From: Flavobacteriaceae bacterium UBA7684
GTDB lineage: Bacteria; Bacteroidota; Bacteroidia; Flavobacteriales; Flavobacteriaceae
NCBI GenBank assembly: GCA_002482885.1
Contig: DLGW01000004.1
Span: forward strand, 1-34,550
Direction of reading: 5' to 3'
DNA: 34,550 bases
The translations under genes and the position numbers were made by a program. The notes beneath the pieces were generated by a model, which did no database searches, had not been told where the DNA came from, and saw nothing but the letters and a program-made list of their open reading frames with translations. Positions 16,902-24,498 of this stretch are shown one piece after another (the first letter of the stretch is position 1; each line of letters starts with the position of its first letter).

Positions 16902-19709
16902 TTATTCTTTAATAAATCTTAAAGTAACCATTTGATTATTTGTATTCGTAACTTTTACTAAGTAAATGCCTTGGGCTAAACCTTCTATGCTTATTGCATT
17001 ATTAGCGATAGCGCTTCCTGTATAAATTCCTAAAGTTTTTCCAGTAATGTCTAATACTTCTGCTTTAAGAACTTCTTGGCTGAAGTTTAATACCGAGTAA
17101 GCAGGATTTGGATAAATGGATAAACTGGCTTTGTTGTTTATTCCAGTTAGCTCATTGGTGGACAACAATAAAGGTTCTGTTTTGTTTAAATATAAACGGT
17201 ATTCTCCAGGAGCAAAATTTAATTTTGCGGTAAGTTCAGTTACTTTTATTTCTTGACCCGTAAAAAAGTCAAACCATGTACCTGCGTGTGGAAAATTCGG
17301 ATTTATTTCAGCTGCAACTACATCAAAATTTCCTAATACCACGGCGTTTAAACCTTCTGCTGATTTGTCTTCTCTTTCGTATAAAAGGATTCGTTTTAGA
17401 TTTGAACTAACCGCTAAAGCTGCATAATCGGTATTAAATGTTTTAGGATAAGTTTGTTTTAAAGCATTTAGTTTAGCGTATGTATTAAAAATACTTTTAC
17501 GAGCTTCATCTTCATAATATTCCCACTTTACGGGTTTTCTACCTGTTCTACAACTGTTGTTATAGGTTCCATTTGTACAATAATTGATGCCGTAATCGTA
17601 TCCTAATTCTCCAAACTGCCATATCATTTTTGGTCCTGGAATGGTTAAAAAGAAACTGGTAGCCAATTGACATCTTTTTACAGCGGTGTCAAAATCCTTG
17701 GTATTGTATGTTAAGTCTGTAGAAACTTTTCCAAAATTCTTTAATCTGTACATCATTCTTTCTTCGTCGTGGCTTTCCATATAGGAAACCAGATTTTTTT
17801 TACTCCAACCTCTTGTTTTGTAATAAGCGCGTCCTAAATTTGATTTTCCGTTTTCATGATTACCCATGGCGGCTTCCCCATAGTTATAATTCATATTTCC
17901 CCAAGGCATTATATCTTTGTTTGCTAATACAAGTTCTTCGGAATTATCTGCTAAATGTTCAATGGTAAAAGCAATATCATTTCCGTGGTTGGCGAAAACA
18001 TAATTTGCATAATCGGTTAGGCGGTCTATACGTTCTTGGTTATAGGCACTGCCCCAATCACCCACAGCATATTCTTTATTGGTGAATCCTTTAGATAAAT
18101 CTAATCTGAATCCATCTACTTTGTATTCGTTAATCCAGTACGACATCACGTCTTTGATCCATCTTTGCGTATGGGGTGATTCGTGATTTAGTTTGTAGCC
18201 ATAACGCATTCCAGGCTCATTAAAATTGTGCTTAGGAGCGTAATATGGATTTCCAACAGTTGTTCCGCCATTATTAGAATTGTATTCGTACATTCTTAAA
18301 AAAGGTGATTGACTAAAGGTGTGGTTAAAAACTACGTCTAATATCACAGACATTCCTCTGGCGTGGCAAGCGTCTACAAATTCTTTAAATTTGTTTTTAG
18401 GACCATAAGCTTTGTCTAAAGCAAAGTAAAAACTCGGATTATAACCCCAACTATCATTGCCTTCAAATTCGTTTACAGGCATTAATTCGATTCCTGTTAC
18501 ACCTAATTCTTTTAAAATATCTAACTTTTGTATGGCAGCCTCAAAGGTACCTTGTGCGGTAAAATCTCGGATGTGCATTTCGTAAAATACCGTGTTGGTT
18601 TTGTCGGGTCTTTTAAAATCTGTTGCTTTCCACTCATACTGTGGTTCGTTTATTTGAAATAAAGAACAAATTCCAGTGGTTTTTCCTGTAGGATATTTTT
18701 TTAGATTCGGATAAACTGCATTGGTTATATATTTATCCATATCAGGATCTAAAGTTTTTTCAGTATAACCGTCTGCTACACGATTGTTAAAATCAATGGC
18801 GTATTGGTAGGCGTATTCTGTATTCGGGTCTAAATTGGCGGCTGGAATGGTTAACCAATAATAATCGCCATCTCTTTTCATTTGGTATGTTGGCGAAAAA
18901 GTCCAATCATTAAAGTCTCCTACCAACATCACTCCCACTTTATTGGGTGCAAATAACATAAAAGTAACATCGCCATTAGGCATTTTATTAACCCCATGTT
19001 TTAAATTGGAAGGTCTGGTTTCCTCTTGAGTTAATTCAGGTACATAAATTTTAATTTCATTGGTCTTGTCATTTCCGTCACCAACAGACGCAAATACTTT
19101 TAAGGTAATTTCACCAGATTGAGCAATAGTATGTGTATGCGATATTGTTTTTATGGCATTTTCAGATTTTACCAGTACATCGTTTACATATAATGCCATA
19201 AAAGAATCTACCGAAGCATCGCCAGTAATGGTAATGTCCGTGCCTTGTAAAAACACACCCCCTGTTTTTGGACTGCTTAAAACGGTATGTAGTCCTGGTT
19301 CATAAATCGGTATAAAAACATCATTACCTTCGGATTTTATAGTGCCAGTGGCATTTCTTACTACCAAACATATTTCAGATATTTTACTGGTACTAACTAC
19401 TTTAAAATAGTCGTATAAATTGCCTAGGTTTAGTTCGTATAAATTACCTTCTACATTGGTAAAGGTGTTTTCTACGCCATTTGCAGGCCAAGCTTTAATT
19501 ACGTTTTTCCACCGAACTCCGTCTACAGTAAGTCCAATGTGTGCGTAAATTTTTGTTTCAGCAGCTAGCGGGGTATTGGTTTTATCAAATTTTAAAACAA
19601 TGTTGTCCGAACTAGTGGGCACAACAGGTGCGGTGCTGATTCCTACTTGAGCTAAAATTTTAGCTGTAAATAGTAGGAATAGAAATAATAGTAGAGTAGT
19701 TTTTTTCAT
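16902..19709 (-). CDS. Secreted GH13 (alpha-amylase family) enzyme with T9SS sorting domain
   Basis: Predicted extracellular or surface glucan-acting enzyme of 935 residues. In order: signal peptide 1-20 (cleavage after LAQ); an Ig-like/starch-binding region at about 30-235; a CBM48-like E-set domain at about 240-335 with MLVGDFNDW; and a GH13 catalytic barrel at about 370-760. Visible barrel motifs are DVVFNHT, the nucleophile Asp537 in GFRLDLSKG, the acid/base Glu584 in FTIEHLAD, and Asp648 in MESHDEER, where NHD is more usual. A beta-sandwich follows, then a T9SS type A domain at about 862-935 starting SIYPNP and ending in a basic strand. The exact specificity (amylase, pullulanase or branching-like) is not decidable here. 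No sus genes are adjacent. Confidence 0.92.
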   Translation of the reverse strand: MKKTTLLLFLFLLFTAKILAQVGISTAPVVPTSSDNIVLKFDKTNTPLAAETKIYAHIGLTVDGVRWKNVIKAWPANGVENTFTNVEGNLYELNLGNLYDYFKVVSTSKISEICLVVRNATGTIKSEGNDVFIPIYEPGLHTVLSSPKTGGVFLQGTDITITGDASVDSFMALYVNDVLVKSENAIKTISHTHTIAQSGEITLKVFASVGDGNDKTNEIKIYVPELTQEETRPSNLKHGVNKMPNGDVTFMLFAPNKVGVMLVGDFNDWTFSPTYQMKRDGDYYWLTIPAANLDPNTEYAYQYAIDFNNRVADGYTEKTLDPDMDKYITNAVYPNLKKYPTGKTTGICSLFQINEPQYEWKATDFKRPDKTNTVFYEMHIRDFTAQGTFEAAIQKLDILKELGVTGIELMPVNEFEGNDSWGYNPSFYFALDKAYGPKNKFKEFVDACHARGMSVILDVVFNHTFSQSPFLRMYEYNSNNGGTTVGNPYYAPKHNFNEPGMRYGYKLNHESPHTQRWIKDVMSYWINEYKVDGFRLDLSKGFTNKEYAVGDWGSAYNQERIDRLTDYANYVFANHGNDIAFTIEHLADNSEELVLANKDIMPWGNMNYNYGEAAMGNHENGKSNLGRAYYKTRGWSKKNLVSYMESHDEERMMYRLKNFGKVSTDLTYNTKDFDTAVKRCQLATSFFLTIPGPKMIWQFGELGYDYGINYCTNGTYNNSCRTGRKPVKWEYYEDEARKSIFNTYAKLNALKQTYPKTFNTDYAALAVSSNLKRILLYEREDKSAEGLNAVVLGNFDVVAAEINPNFPHAGTWFDFFTGQEIKVTELTAKLNFAPGEYRLYLNKTEPLLLSTNELTGINNKASLSIYPNPAYSVLNFSQEVLKAEVLDITGKTLGIYTGSAIANNAISIEGLAQGIYLVKVTNTNNQMVTLRFIKE

Positions 19710-19824
19710 AAAAAAATAAATTTAAGTTGAACAAGTTAAGAAAATATTCAAAATAATGGTAGATAATTAACTTATGTTAAGTTCTTTACGTGAAGAGGAA
19801 GTGAAAATAGAAGCGGGTTAAAAC

Positions 19825-19853
19825 TAAAAAAGCCCTCCATTTAAGTGGAAAGC
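19825..19853 (-). terminator. Intrinsic terminator upstream of the amylase gene
   Basis: On the minus strand AGCTTTCCA pairs with TGGAGGGCT around CTTAAA, followed by TTTTTT. It terminates transcripts coming from the tRNA-Asp side, or conditionally those entering the amylase gene. Confidence 0.65.
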
Positions 19854-19908
19854 TCTTCATTGGTTAACAACCAAACGGGTAACGAATTACCCACAACACA
19901 ACTCCTTT
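19825..19908 (-). ncRNA. Candidate structured small RNA or leader, three stem-loops
   Basis: Read on the minus strand, three hairpins occur in a row. GGGTAA-TTCG-TTACCC (19892 to 19877) has a UUCG tetraloop. TTGGTT-GTT-AACCAA (19874 to 19860) follows. The third, AGCTTTCCA with TGGAGGGCT (19853 to 19831, including two G-T pairs), is followed by six T and acts as a terminator. AAAGGAG lies just before the first hairpin. No protein gene is apparent. It could be a small RNA read through from tRNA-Asp, or an attenuator-like leader 115 bases upstream of the amylase ATG. No own promoter was found. Confidence 0.45.
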
Positions 19909-19921
19909 AATGTTTTTATTT

Positions 19922-19955
19922 AAAAAAAGCCCTCCTTTTTAAGAAGAGCTTTTTT
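19922..19955 (-). terminator. Terminator of tRNA-Asp
   Basis: The minus strand reads AAAAAAGCTCTTCTT, a short loop, then AAGGAGGGCTTTTTTT, which pair over about 15 bp with some G-T pairs. It lies 22 bases past the tRNA end. A smaller ACCC-GAAA-GGGT hairpin (19962-19973) sits between the two. Confidence 0.75.
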
Positions 19956-19977
19956 AAATGACCCTTTCGGGTTTTTG

Positions 19978-20051
19978 CGGTCTGGACGGGACTCGAACCC
20001 GCGACCCCATGCGTGACAGGCATGTATTCTAACCAACTGAACTACCAAACC
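19978..20051 (-). tRNA. tRNA-Asp (anticodon GTC)
   Basis: The cloverleaf folds fully on the minus strand. The acceptor GGTTTGG pairs with CCAGACC (one G-T), the anticodon loop CTGTCAC holds GTC, and the T-arm is GCGGG-TTCGAGT-CCCGT. The discriminator is G, as usual for tRNA-Asp. CCA is not encoded. A consensus promoter lies directly upstream and a terminator downstream. Confidence 0.97.
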
Positions 20052-20069
20052 TTCCGATTAATTCGGTTG

Positions 20070-20100
20070 CAAATATACAGCAGTTTTTTTTTCTATGCAA
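20070..20100 (-). promoter_or_regulatory. Promoter of tRNA-Asp
   Basis: On the minus strand TTG (20100-20098) and TATATTTG (20077-20070) are 20 bases apart, a good Bacteroidota promoter. The -7 box ends 18 bases before the tRNA 5' end. Confidence 0.75.
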
Positions 20101-20127
20101 CAGTTTTAAAATATTTTTTTAAAGAAA

Positions 20128-21054
20128 TTATCTAAACTTTTGTCTTTCAGTAAGGTAAGTGGTAATAATATTTTCAAATGAACTTTGAATGGGTGCTTTT
20201 ACATATTTAATATGATATTGGGCGCACAATAATTCTGTCCTTTTAAAAAAATCAGACACTTTTTGAGCATATTCTTGTTGTATTTGTTCAGGGAATAATT
20301 GAATAGTTTCTCCTGTTTCTACATCAATAAATTTTTTGGGCTGGTTACCAAAATGAAGCAACCCTTCTTTTTCTGCATCGTGCACATGAAATAAAACGAC
20401 TTTGTGCTTATTGTATTTTAAATGTTTTAAAGCTTCGAAAAGTTCTTTTTCGTTAGTGTCTTCAAAAAAATCCGTGAACAAAATTACCATGGAACGCCTG
20501 TGAATATTTTCAGCAATCTGATGTAAGAATTCTGTGCTTTTCGTTTTTTTAGATTGAACAGGATTTTTTAAGGTCTTTTCTAACACATCAAACAACATTC
20601 TAAAATGTTTGTCGCTTCCTTTTTCACCAGTATAAAATTCATAAGTATCAGAATATATACTTAGTCCGGCAGCATCTCGTTGTCTTTTTAGTAATTGTAA
20701 TAAAACAGAAGCAGTTAAAACACTAAATCCTATTTTATTTTCTAGGTAAGTTTCGTGTTGTTTAACTATCGGATAGTGCATCGAAGAAGAATTGTCAATA
20801 ATGATATGGCAACGCATATTGGTTTCTTCTTCATATTGCTTAGTATACAATCGGTCAGTTCTGGCAAATAATTTCCAGTCTATGTTTTTAGTGCTTTCGC
20901 CTGAATTGTAAATTTTGTGTTCAGCAAATTCTGCAGAAAATCCATGAAAAGGACTTTTGTGCATGCCTGAAATAAATCCTTCTACAATTTGATGCGCCAA
21001 TAGTTCCAGATTTTTAATTCCTGTAATACGGTTGGTGTTTTGTTGAAGATTCAT
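20128..21054 (-). CDS. DUF58 domain-containing protein
   Basis: The 308-residue product belongs to the DUF58 family, usually partnered with MoxR-type AAA+ ATPases. Visible signatures are GESTKNIDWKLFART, where the family usually has GDD/GDPxRxIDW, then YEEETNMRCHIIIDNSSSM. The last part contains the D-x-S-x-S metal-ion-dependent adhesion site of a von Willebrand factor A fold. ILFTDFFED marks the next conserved strand. No membrane segments are seen. No moxR gene is adjacent; the divergent neighbour is rpoD. The biochemical function is not established; a role with a MoxR chaperone in envelope or complex assembly is an inference. Confidence 0.9.
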   Translation of the reverse strand: MNLQQNTNRITGIKNLELLAHQIVEGFISGMHKSPFHGFSAEFAEHKIYNSGESTKNIDWKLFARTDRLYTKQYEEETNMRCHIIIDNSSSMHYPIVKQHETYLENKIGFSVLTASVLLQLLKRQRDAAGLSIYSDTYEFYTGEKGSDKHFRMLFDVLEKTLKNPVQSKKTKSTEFLHQIAENIHRRSMVILFTDFFEDTNEKELFEALKHLKYNKHKVVLFHVHDAEKEGLLHFGNQPKKFIDVETGETIQLFPEQIQQEYAQKVSDFFKRTELLCAQYHIKYVKAPIQSSFENIITTYLTERQKFR

Positions 21055-21176
21055 GGAGTAGATTTAAAACTTTTGGATAAAGTTAAAAATATTTTAGGTT
21101 GATTTTGTAACTTTTTATTCAAACCCAACGTATAATGCGTTTAGTTAACTAATTTCAGAAATTCACTTTAAGAAAC

Positions 21177-22040
21177 ATGAGACAACTTAAAATTACCAAA
21201 CAGGTTACCAACAGGGAAACAGCATCATTAGATAAATACCTTCAAGAAATTGGAAAGGTAGATTTGATTACAGCTGATGAAGAGGTGGAATTAGCCCAAA
21301 GAATTAAAGCGGGTGACCAACGTGCTTTGGAAAAATTAACCAAAGCGAATCTTCGTTTTGTGGTTTCAGTTTCTAAACAATACCAAAATCAAGGATTAAC
21401 GTTACCCGATTTAATTAACGAAGGAAATTTAGGTTTGATAAAAGCGGCAATGCGTTTTGACGAAACCCGTGGTTTTAAATTCATTTCATATGCCGTTTGG
21501 TGGATTCGTCAATCTATATTACAAGCTTTAGCGGAACAATCTAGAATTGTAAGATTACCTTTAAATAAAATTGGTTCGATTAATAAAATCAATAAAATGT
21601 ACGCAGTATTGGAACAAGCCAATGAGCGTGCTCCATCAGCAGAAGAGATTGCCAAAGAATTAGACATGACGGTGAATGATGTAAAAGAGAGTATGAAAAA
21701 CTCTGGTCGTCATTTATCTATGGATGCGCCTTTAGTAGAAGGAGAAGATTCTAACTTATACGATGTATTGCGTTCAGGAGAATCTCCAAACCCAGACAGA
21801 GAATTAATTGCAGAATCTTTAAGAACTGAAATTGAAAGAGCGTTGGAAACCATTACGCCACGTGAGGCAGACGTAGTTCGTTTATATTTTGGTTTAGGTG
21901 ATCAACACCCAATGACTTTGGAAGAAATCGGAGAAACCTTTGATTTAACTCGTGAGCGTGTGCGTCAGATTAAAGAAAAAGCCATTCGTAGATTAAAACA
22001 TACTTCCAGAAGTAAAATTTTAAAAACTTACTTAGGATAA
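21177..22040 (+). CDS. rpoD: Primary sigma factor RpoD/SigA
   Basis: Housekeeping sigma-70 subunit of RNA polymerase, the factor expected to read the TAnnTTTG promoters in this window. At 287 residues it is the short Bacteroidota form, lacking region 1.1 and the long non-conserved insert. Regions follow in order: 1.2 (DKYLQEIGKVDLITADEE), 2.1-2.4 (RFVVSVSKQYQNQGL, DLINEGNLGLIKAAMRFDE, then YAVWWIRQSI), 3 (RAPSAEEIAKEL) and 4 with the helix-turn-helix MTLEEIGETFDLTRERVRQI. The gene stands alone, with a strong terminator directly after it. Confidence 0.97.
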   Translation: MRQLKITKQVTNRETASLDKYLQEIGKVDLITADEEVELAQRIKAGDQRALEKLTKANLRFVVSVSKQYQNQGLTLPDLINEGNLGLIKAAMRFDETRGFKFISYAVWWIRQSILQALAEQSRIVRLPLNKIGSINKINKMYAVLEQANERAPSAEEIAKELDMTVNDVKESMKNSGRHLSMDAPLVEGEDSNLYDVLRSGESPNPDRELIAESLRTEIERALETITPREADVVRLYFGLGDQHPMTLEEIGETFDLTRERVRQIKEKAIRRLKHTSRSKILKTYLG

Positions 22041-22048
22041 ATAAAAAC

Positions 22049-22073
22049 AAAGCCCCGAAAAATTCGGGGCTTT
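22049..22073. terminator. Bidirectional terminator between rpoD and pyrF
   Basis: AAAGCCCCGAA (22049-22059) pairs perfectly with TTCGGGGCTTT (22063-22073) around AAA. It serves rpoD on the plus strand and pyrF, whose stop codon is at 22075-22077, on the minus strand. Confidence 0.9.
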
Positions 22074-22074
22074 C

Positions 22075-22923
22075 TTATTTTAAAATCTCACTCATTTCCT
22101 GTTGTAACTTCAAAGCCTCTTCACGGGCTTTTTCGGCAAAATCTAAGCCGTTTGAAGCATAAATAATCCCTCGGGAAGAATTAATCAATAAGCCTACATT
22201 TTGTTCGTTCATGCCGTATTTACAAACTTCTTGTAAACTACCGCCTTGCGCTCCTACACCAGGAACTAATAAAAAACTATCGGGAACAATTTTTCTGATT
22301 TCTGTAAAATATTCTGCTTTAGTAGCGCCAACTACATACATCAAATTTTGGCTGTTTTTCCAAGATTTTGAAGTTTCTAATACTTGTTTATACAATTCTA
22401 TTTCACCTACTTTTTTAGTCTGAAAATCAAAAGCCCCTTCGTTAGACGTTAAGGCTAATAAAATGGTGAATTTATTTTCGAAAGCTAAAAAGGGTTCTAC
22501 TGAATCTTTGCCCATATAGGGAGCAACAGTTACACTGTCAAAATTCAAATCCTCTAAAAAAGCTTTCGCATACATGCTAGAGGTATTGCCAATATCGCCA
22601 CGTTTAGCATCGGCAATAGTAAAAATATCAGGATGTTTTTCGTTTAAGTAATTGATGGTTTTTTGCAAAGAAATCCAACCTTTAATTCCATACGCTTCGT
22701 AAAAAGCAGTGTTGGGTTTATAAGAAACACACAAATCATGCGTAGCATCAATAATCGCTTTGTTGAATTCAAAAATAGGATCTTCCGTTTGCAACAAATG
22801 CGCAGGAATTTTATTCAAATCCACATCCAATCCAATACATAAAAAGGATTTTTTCTTTTTTATTTGTGCTGTTAGGTGTTGGGTATTGGGTATTGGGTAT
22901 TGGGTATTGGGTATTGATGACAT
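22075..22923 (-). CDS. pyrF: Orotidine 5'-phosphate decarboxylase (type 2)
   Basis: Converts OMP to UMP, the last step of de novo pyrimidine synthesis. At 282 residues it matches the longer type 2 family. The catalytic D-x-K-x-x-D signature is in TIADAKRGDIGNTS, with FLCIGLDVDLNKIP at the start of the barrel and LLVPGVGAQGGSL and INSSRGI near the end. The N-terminus is odd: the first 17 codons or so come from a TACCCAA heptamer tract and read MSSIPNTQYPIPNTQHL. No other ATG, GTG or TTG in frame lies between this tract and the conserved core, so translation probably does begin inside it. Because 7 is not a multiple of 3, a change of one repeat unit would shift the frame. Confidence 0.95.
   Translation of the reverse strand: MSSIPNTQYPIPNTQHLTAQIKKKKSFLCIGLDVDLNKIPAHLLQTEDPIFEFNKAIIDATHDLCVSYKPNTAFYEAYGIKGWISLQKTINYLNEKHPDIFTIADAKRGDIGNTSSMYAKAFLEDLNFDSVTVAPYMGKDSVEPFLAFENKFTILLALTSNEGAFDFQTKKVGEIELYKQVLETSKSWKNSQNLMYVVGATKAEYFTEIRKIVPDSFLLVPGVGAQGGSLQEVCKYGMNEQNVGLLINSSRGIIYASNGLDFAEKAREEALKLQQEMSEILK
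22875..22913. repeat. Heptamer tandem repeat TTGGGTA, array 2
   Basis: Five consecutive exact TTGGGTA units fill 22879-22913, preceded by the degenerate unit AGGTG in the same phase (GG at 22875, then 22882, 22889, 22896, 22903 and 22910). The plus strand holds five GGG runs with 4-base loops, a canonical G-quadruplex motif. It lies inside the first codons of pyrF. Confidence 0.9.
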
Positions 22924-22924
22924 G

Positions 22925-23296
22925 CTAAAATTCTTTTACAGTTAATGAATCAGCGTAGTTTTTTAGAGATTGTATCTTTTTTTGAATCAAGTGAAGTTCT
23001 GTTATTATTTCAGAAAAATCAGCATCACTAATGTAATTTATTTTATTAGCGATGATTAATTGGGTTTCTAATTCAAAAGAAGAACCAAGACTAATTTGTA
23101 AAAATCTTGAGAAATCTTTTTGGGTGTTTCTAGAGCAACCCTCTGCTATGTTTGAAGGTATAGAAACAACACTTCTGGATATTTGTGAAGACAATCCGAA
23201 TTTTTCACTTGAAGGAAAATAATCTAAAAATGAATAAATTTTCTTTGAAAAATCAACAGAAATATTCCAAACATCTAAATCTCTAAAATTTCTCAT
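22925..23296 (-). CDS. Four-helix-bundle protein (23S rRNA intervening-sequence protein family)
   Basis: The 123-residue protein belongs to the S23/IVP four-helix-bundle family. Signatures are MRNFRDLDVW, YSFLDYFPSSEKFGLSSQI, SVVSIPSNIAEGCSR and FLQISLGSSFELETQLIIA. Family members are encoded in 23S rRNA intervening sequences of some bacteria and as stand-alone genes in many Bacteroidota. The relative Avd is an accessory protein of diversity-generating retroelements. No reverse transcriptase or variable repeat is present here. The gene is wedged between prfA and pyrF, its stop codon one base from the pyrF start. Heptad-repeat arrays lie on both sides in opposite orientation. Molecular function is unknown. 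Confidence 0.9.
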   Translation of the reverse strand: MRNFRDLDVWNISVDFSKKIYSFLDYFPSSEKFGLSSQISRSVVSIPSNIAEGCSRNTQKDFSRFLQISLGSSFELETQLIIANKINYISDADFSEIITELHLIQKKIQSLKNYADSLTVKEF

Positions 23297-23315
23297 TTGT
23301 AAAAATTATTCAAGA

Positions 23316-23345
23316 CCAAAAACCTAACACCTATAACCCAAAACC
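23316..23345. repeat. Degenerate heptad-periodic CC repeat, array 3
   Basis: The dinucleotide CC falls at 23316, 23323, 23330 (C at 23330-23331), 23337 and 23344, exactly every 7 bases. On the minus strand the units read TTGGTTT, TGGGTTA, TAGGTGT, TAGGTTT, TTGGTCT. It fills the short gap between the prfA stop and the four-helix-bundle gene, and is the same GG-type family as array 2 but on the other strand. Confidence 0.7.
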
Positions 23346-23347
23346 AA

Positions 23348-24421
23348 TTAAAAAACCTCGCTTTCCTTCAACTTCTCGGTATTATTTACCAATTGTAATT
23401 CATCAACAATTTTTTGAATGTCACCATTCATGATGTTGCCTAAATCGTATAAAGTTAAACCTACACGGTGGTCGGTTACCCTACCTTGTGCATAGTTATA
23501 AGTTCTAATTTTAGCAGAACGGTCGCCAGAACTTACTTGAGAAGTTCGTTTAGAAGCGTCTTCGGCTTGTTTTTTAGCCAATTCCATTTCGTATAAACGG
23601 GAACGCAATACCGTTAAAGCCTTATCTTTATTCTTGTGTTGTGATTTTTGATCCTGACATTGCGCCACCAATCCCGTAGGAATGTGTGTTAAACGCACTG
23701 CCGATTTGGTAGTATTTACCGATTGACCTCCTGGACCAGAAGAACAGAAATAATCAATACGTACATCATTCATGTCAATTTGAACGTCAAACTCTTCTGC
23801 TTCTGGTAAAACCATTACCGTAGCGGCCGAAGTATGAACACGTCCCTGAGTTTCTGTTTGTGGTACACGTTGCACACGGTGTACACCTGCTTCAAACTTT
23901 AAAGTACCATAAACATCTTCGCCAGTAACCTCAAAAATCACCTCTTTAAAACCTCCCGAAGTTCCTTCGTTCATGTCTACCACACTGGTTCTCCAGCCTT
24001 TGTTTTCACAATATTTGGTGTACATTCTAAACAAGTCCCCTGCAAAAATACTGGCTTCGTCTCCTCCTGTTCCAGCACGGATTTCCACCATCACATTTTT
24101 AGCGTCTTCGGGGTCTTTCGGAATCAACATAAATTTGATTTCTTCTTCTAATTCAGGTAAGCGTTCTTTGGCTTCCTCGATTTGCATTTTGGCCATTTCC
24201 ACCATTTCGGCATCACTACCATCCGCTATAATTTCGTTAGCCTCGTCAATGTTACCCATTAAAGTAACATACTCGTTTCGTTTTTCAACAAGCGCTTTTA
24301 AATCTTTGTATTCTTTATTTAACTGAATGTAACGTTTTTGATCAGCAATCACATCAGGCTGAATAATCAAATCCGAAATTTCATCAAAACGTTGTTTGAT
24401 AATCTGTAAGCGGTCTAACAT
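23348..24421 (-). CDS. prfA: Peptide chain release factor 1
   Basis: Recognises UAA and UAG stop codons and triggers peptide release on the ribosome. The 357-residue length is typical of RF1. The hydrolysis-catalysing GGQ is at 231-233 within SSGPGGQSVNTTKS. RF1-type features include HRVQRVPQTETQGRVHTSAA and the C-terminal DRSAKIRTYNYAQGRVTDHR. The N-terminal helical domain occupies about residues 1-95. A -7 box lies 27 bases upstream of the start codon. Downstream on the same strand are the four-helix-bundle gene and pyrF, which may share its transcript. Confidence 0.97.
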   Translation of the reverse strand: MLDRLQIIKQRFDEISDLIIQPDVIADQKRYIQLNKEYKDLKALVEKRNEYVTLMGNIDEANEIIADGSDAEMVEMAKMQIEEAKERLPELEEEIKFMLIPKDPEDAKNVMVEIRAGTGGDEASIFAGDLFRMYTKYCENKGWRTSVVDMNEGTSGGFKEVIFEVTGEDVYGTLKFEAGVHRVQRVPQTETQGRVHTSAATVMVLPEAEEFDVQIDMNDVRIDYFCSSGPGGQSVNTTKSAVRLTHIPTGLVAQCQDQKSQHKNKDKALTVLRSRLYEMELAKKQAEDASKRTSQVSSGDRSAKIRTYNYAQGRVTDHRVGLTLYDLGNIMNGDIQKIVDELQLVNNTEKLKESEVF

Positions 24422-24447
24422 AAGAAATCGACTTTTATTTAGGTCGG

Positions 24448-24455
24448 CAAAATTA
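24448..24455 (-). promoter_or_regulatory. -7 box for prfA
   Basis: On the minus strand TAATTTTG matches TAnnTTTG, giving a leader of about 20 bases before the prfA start codon at 24421. No clear -33 TTG is seen at 19-20 bases. Confidence 0.55.
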
Positions 24456-24498
24456 CAAAAAAATGTTCAGTACACTTCTAACTATTTTAGTAAGATTT

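Noticed and set aside
19749..19756. Possible -7 box for the amylase gene on the minus strand (TTATTTTG)
   Set aside because: One mismatch at the most conserved TA position and no -33 TTG at the right distance, so the amylase promoter is left unassigned.
22879..22913. CRISPR-like array
   Set aside because: Units are 7 bases with no spacers, and no cas genes are present. It is a simple tandem repeat.
22925..23296. Diversity-generating retroelement because of the Avd-like protein
   Set aside because: No reverse transcriptase, template repeat or variable repeat is present in the window.
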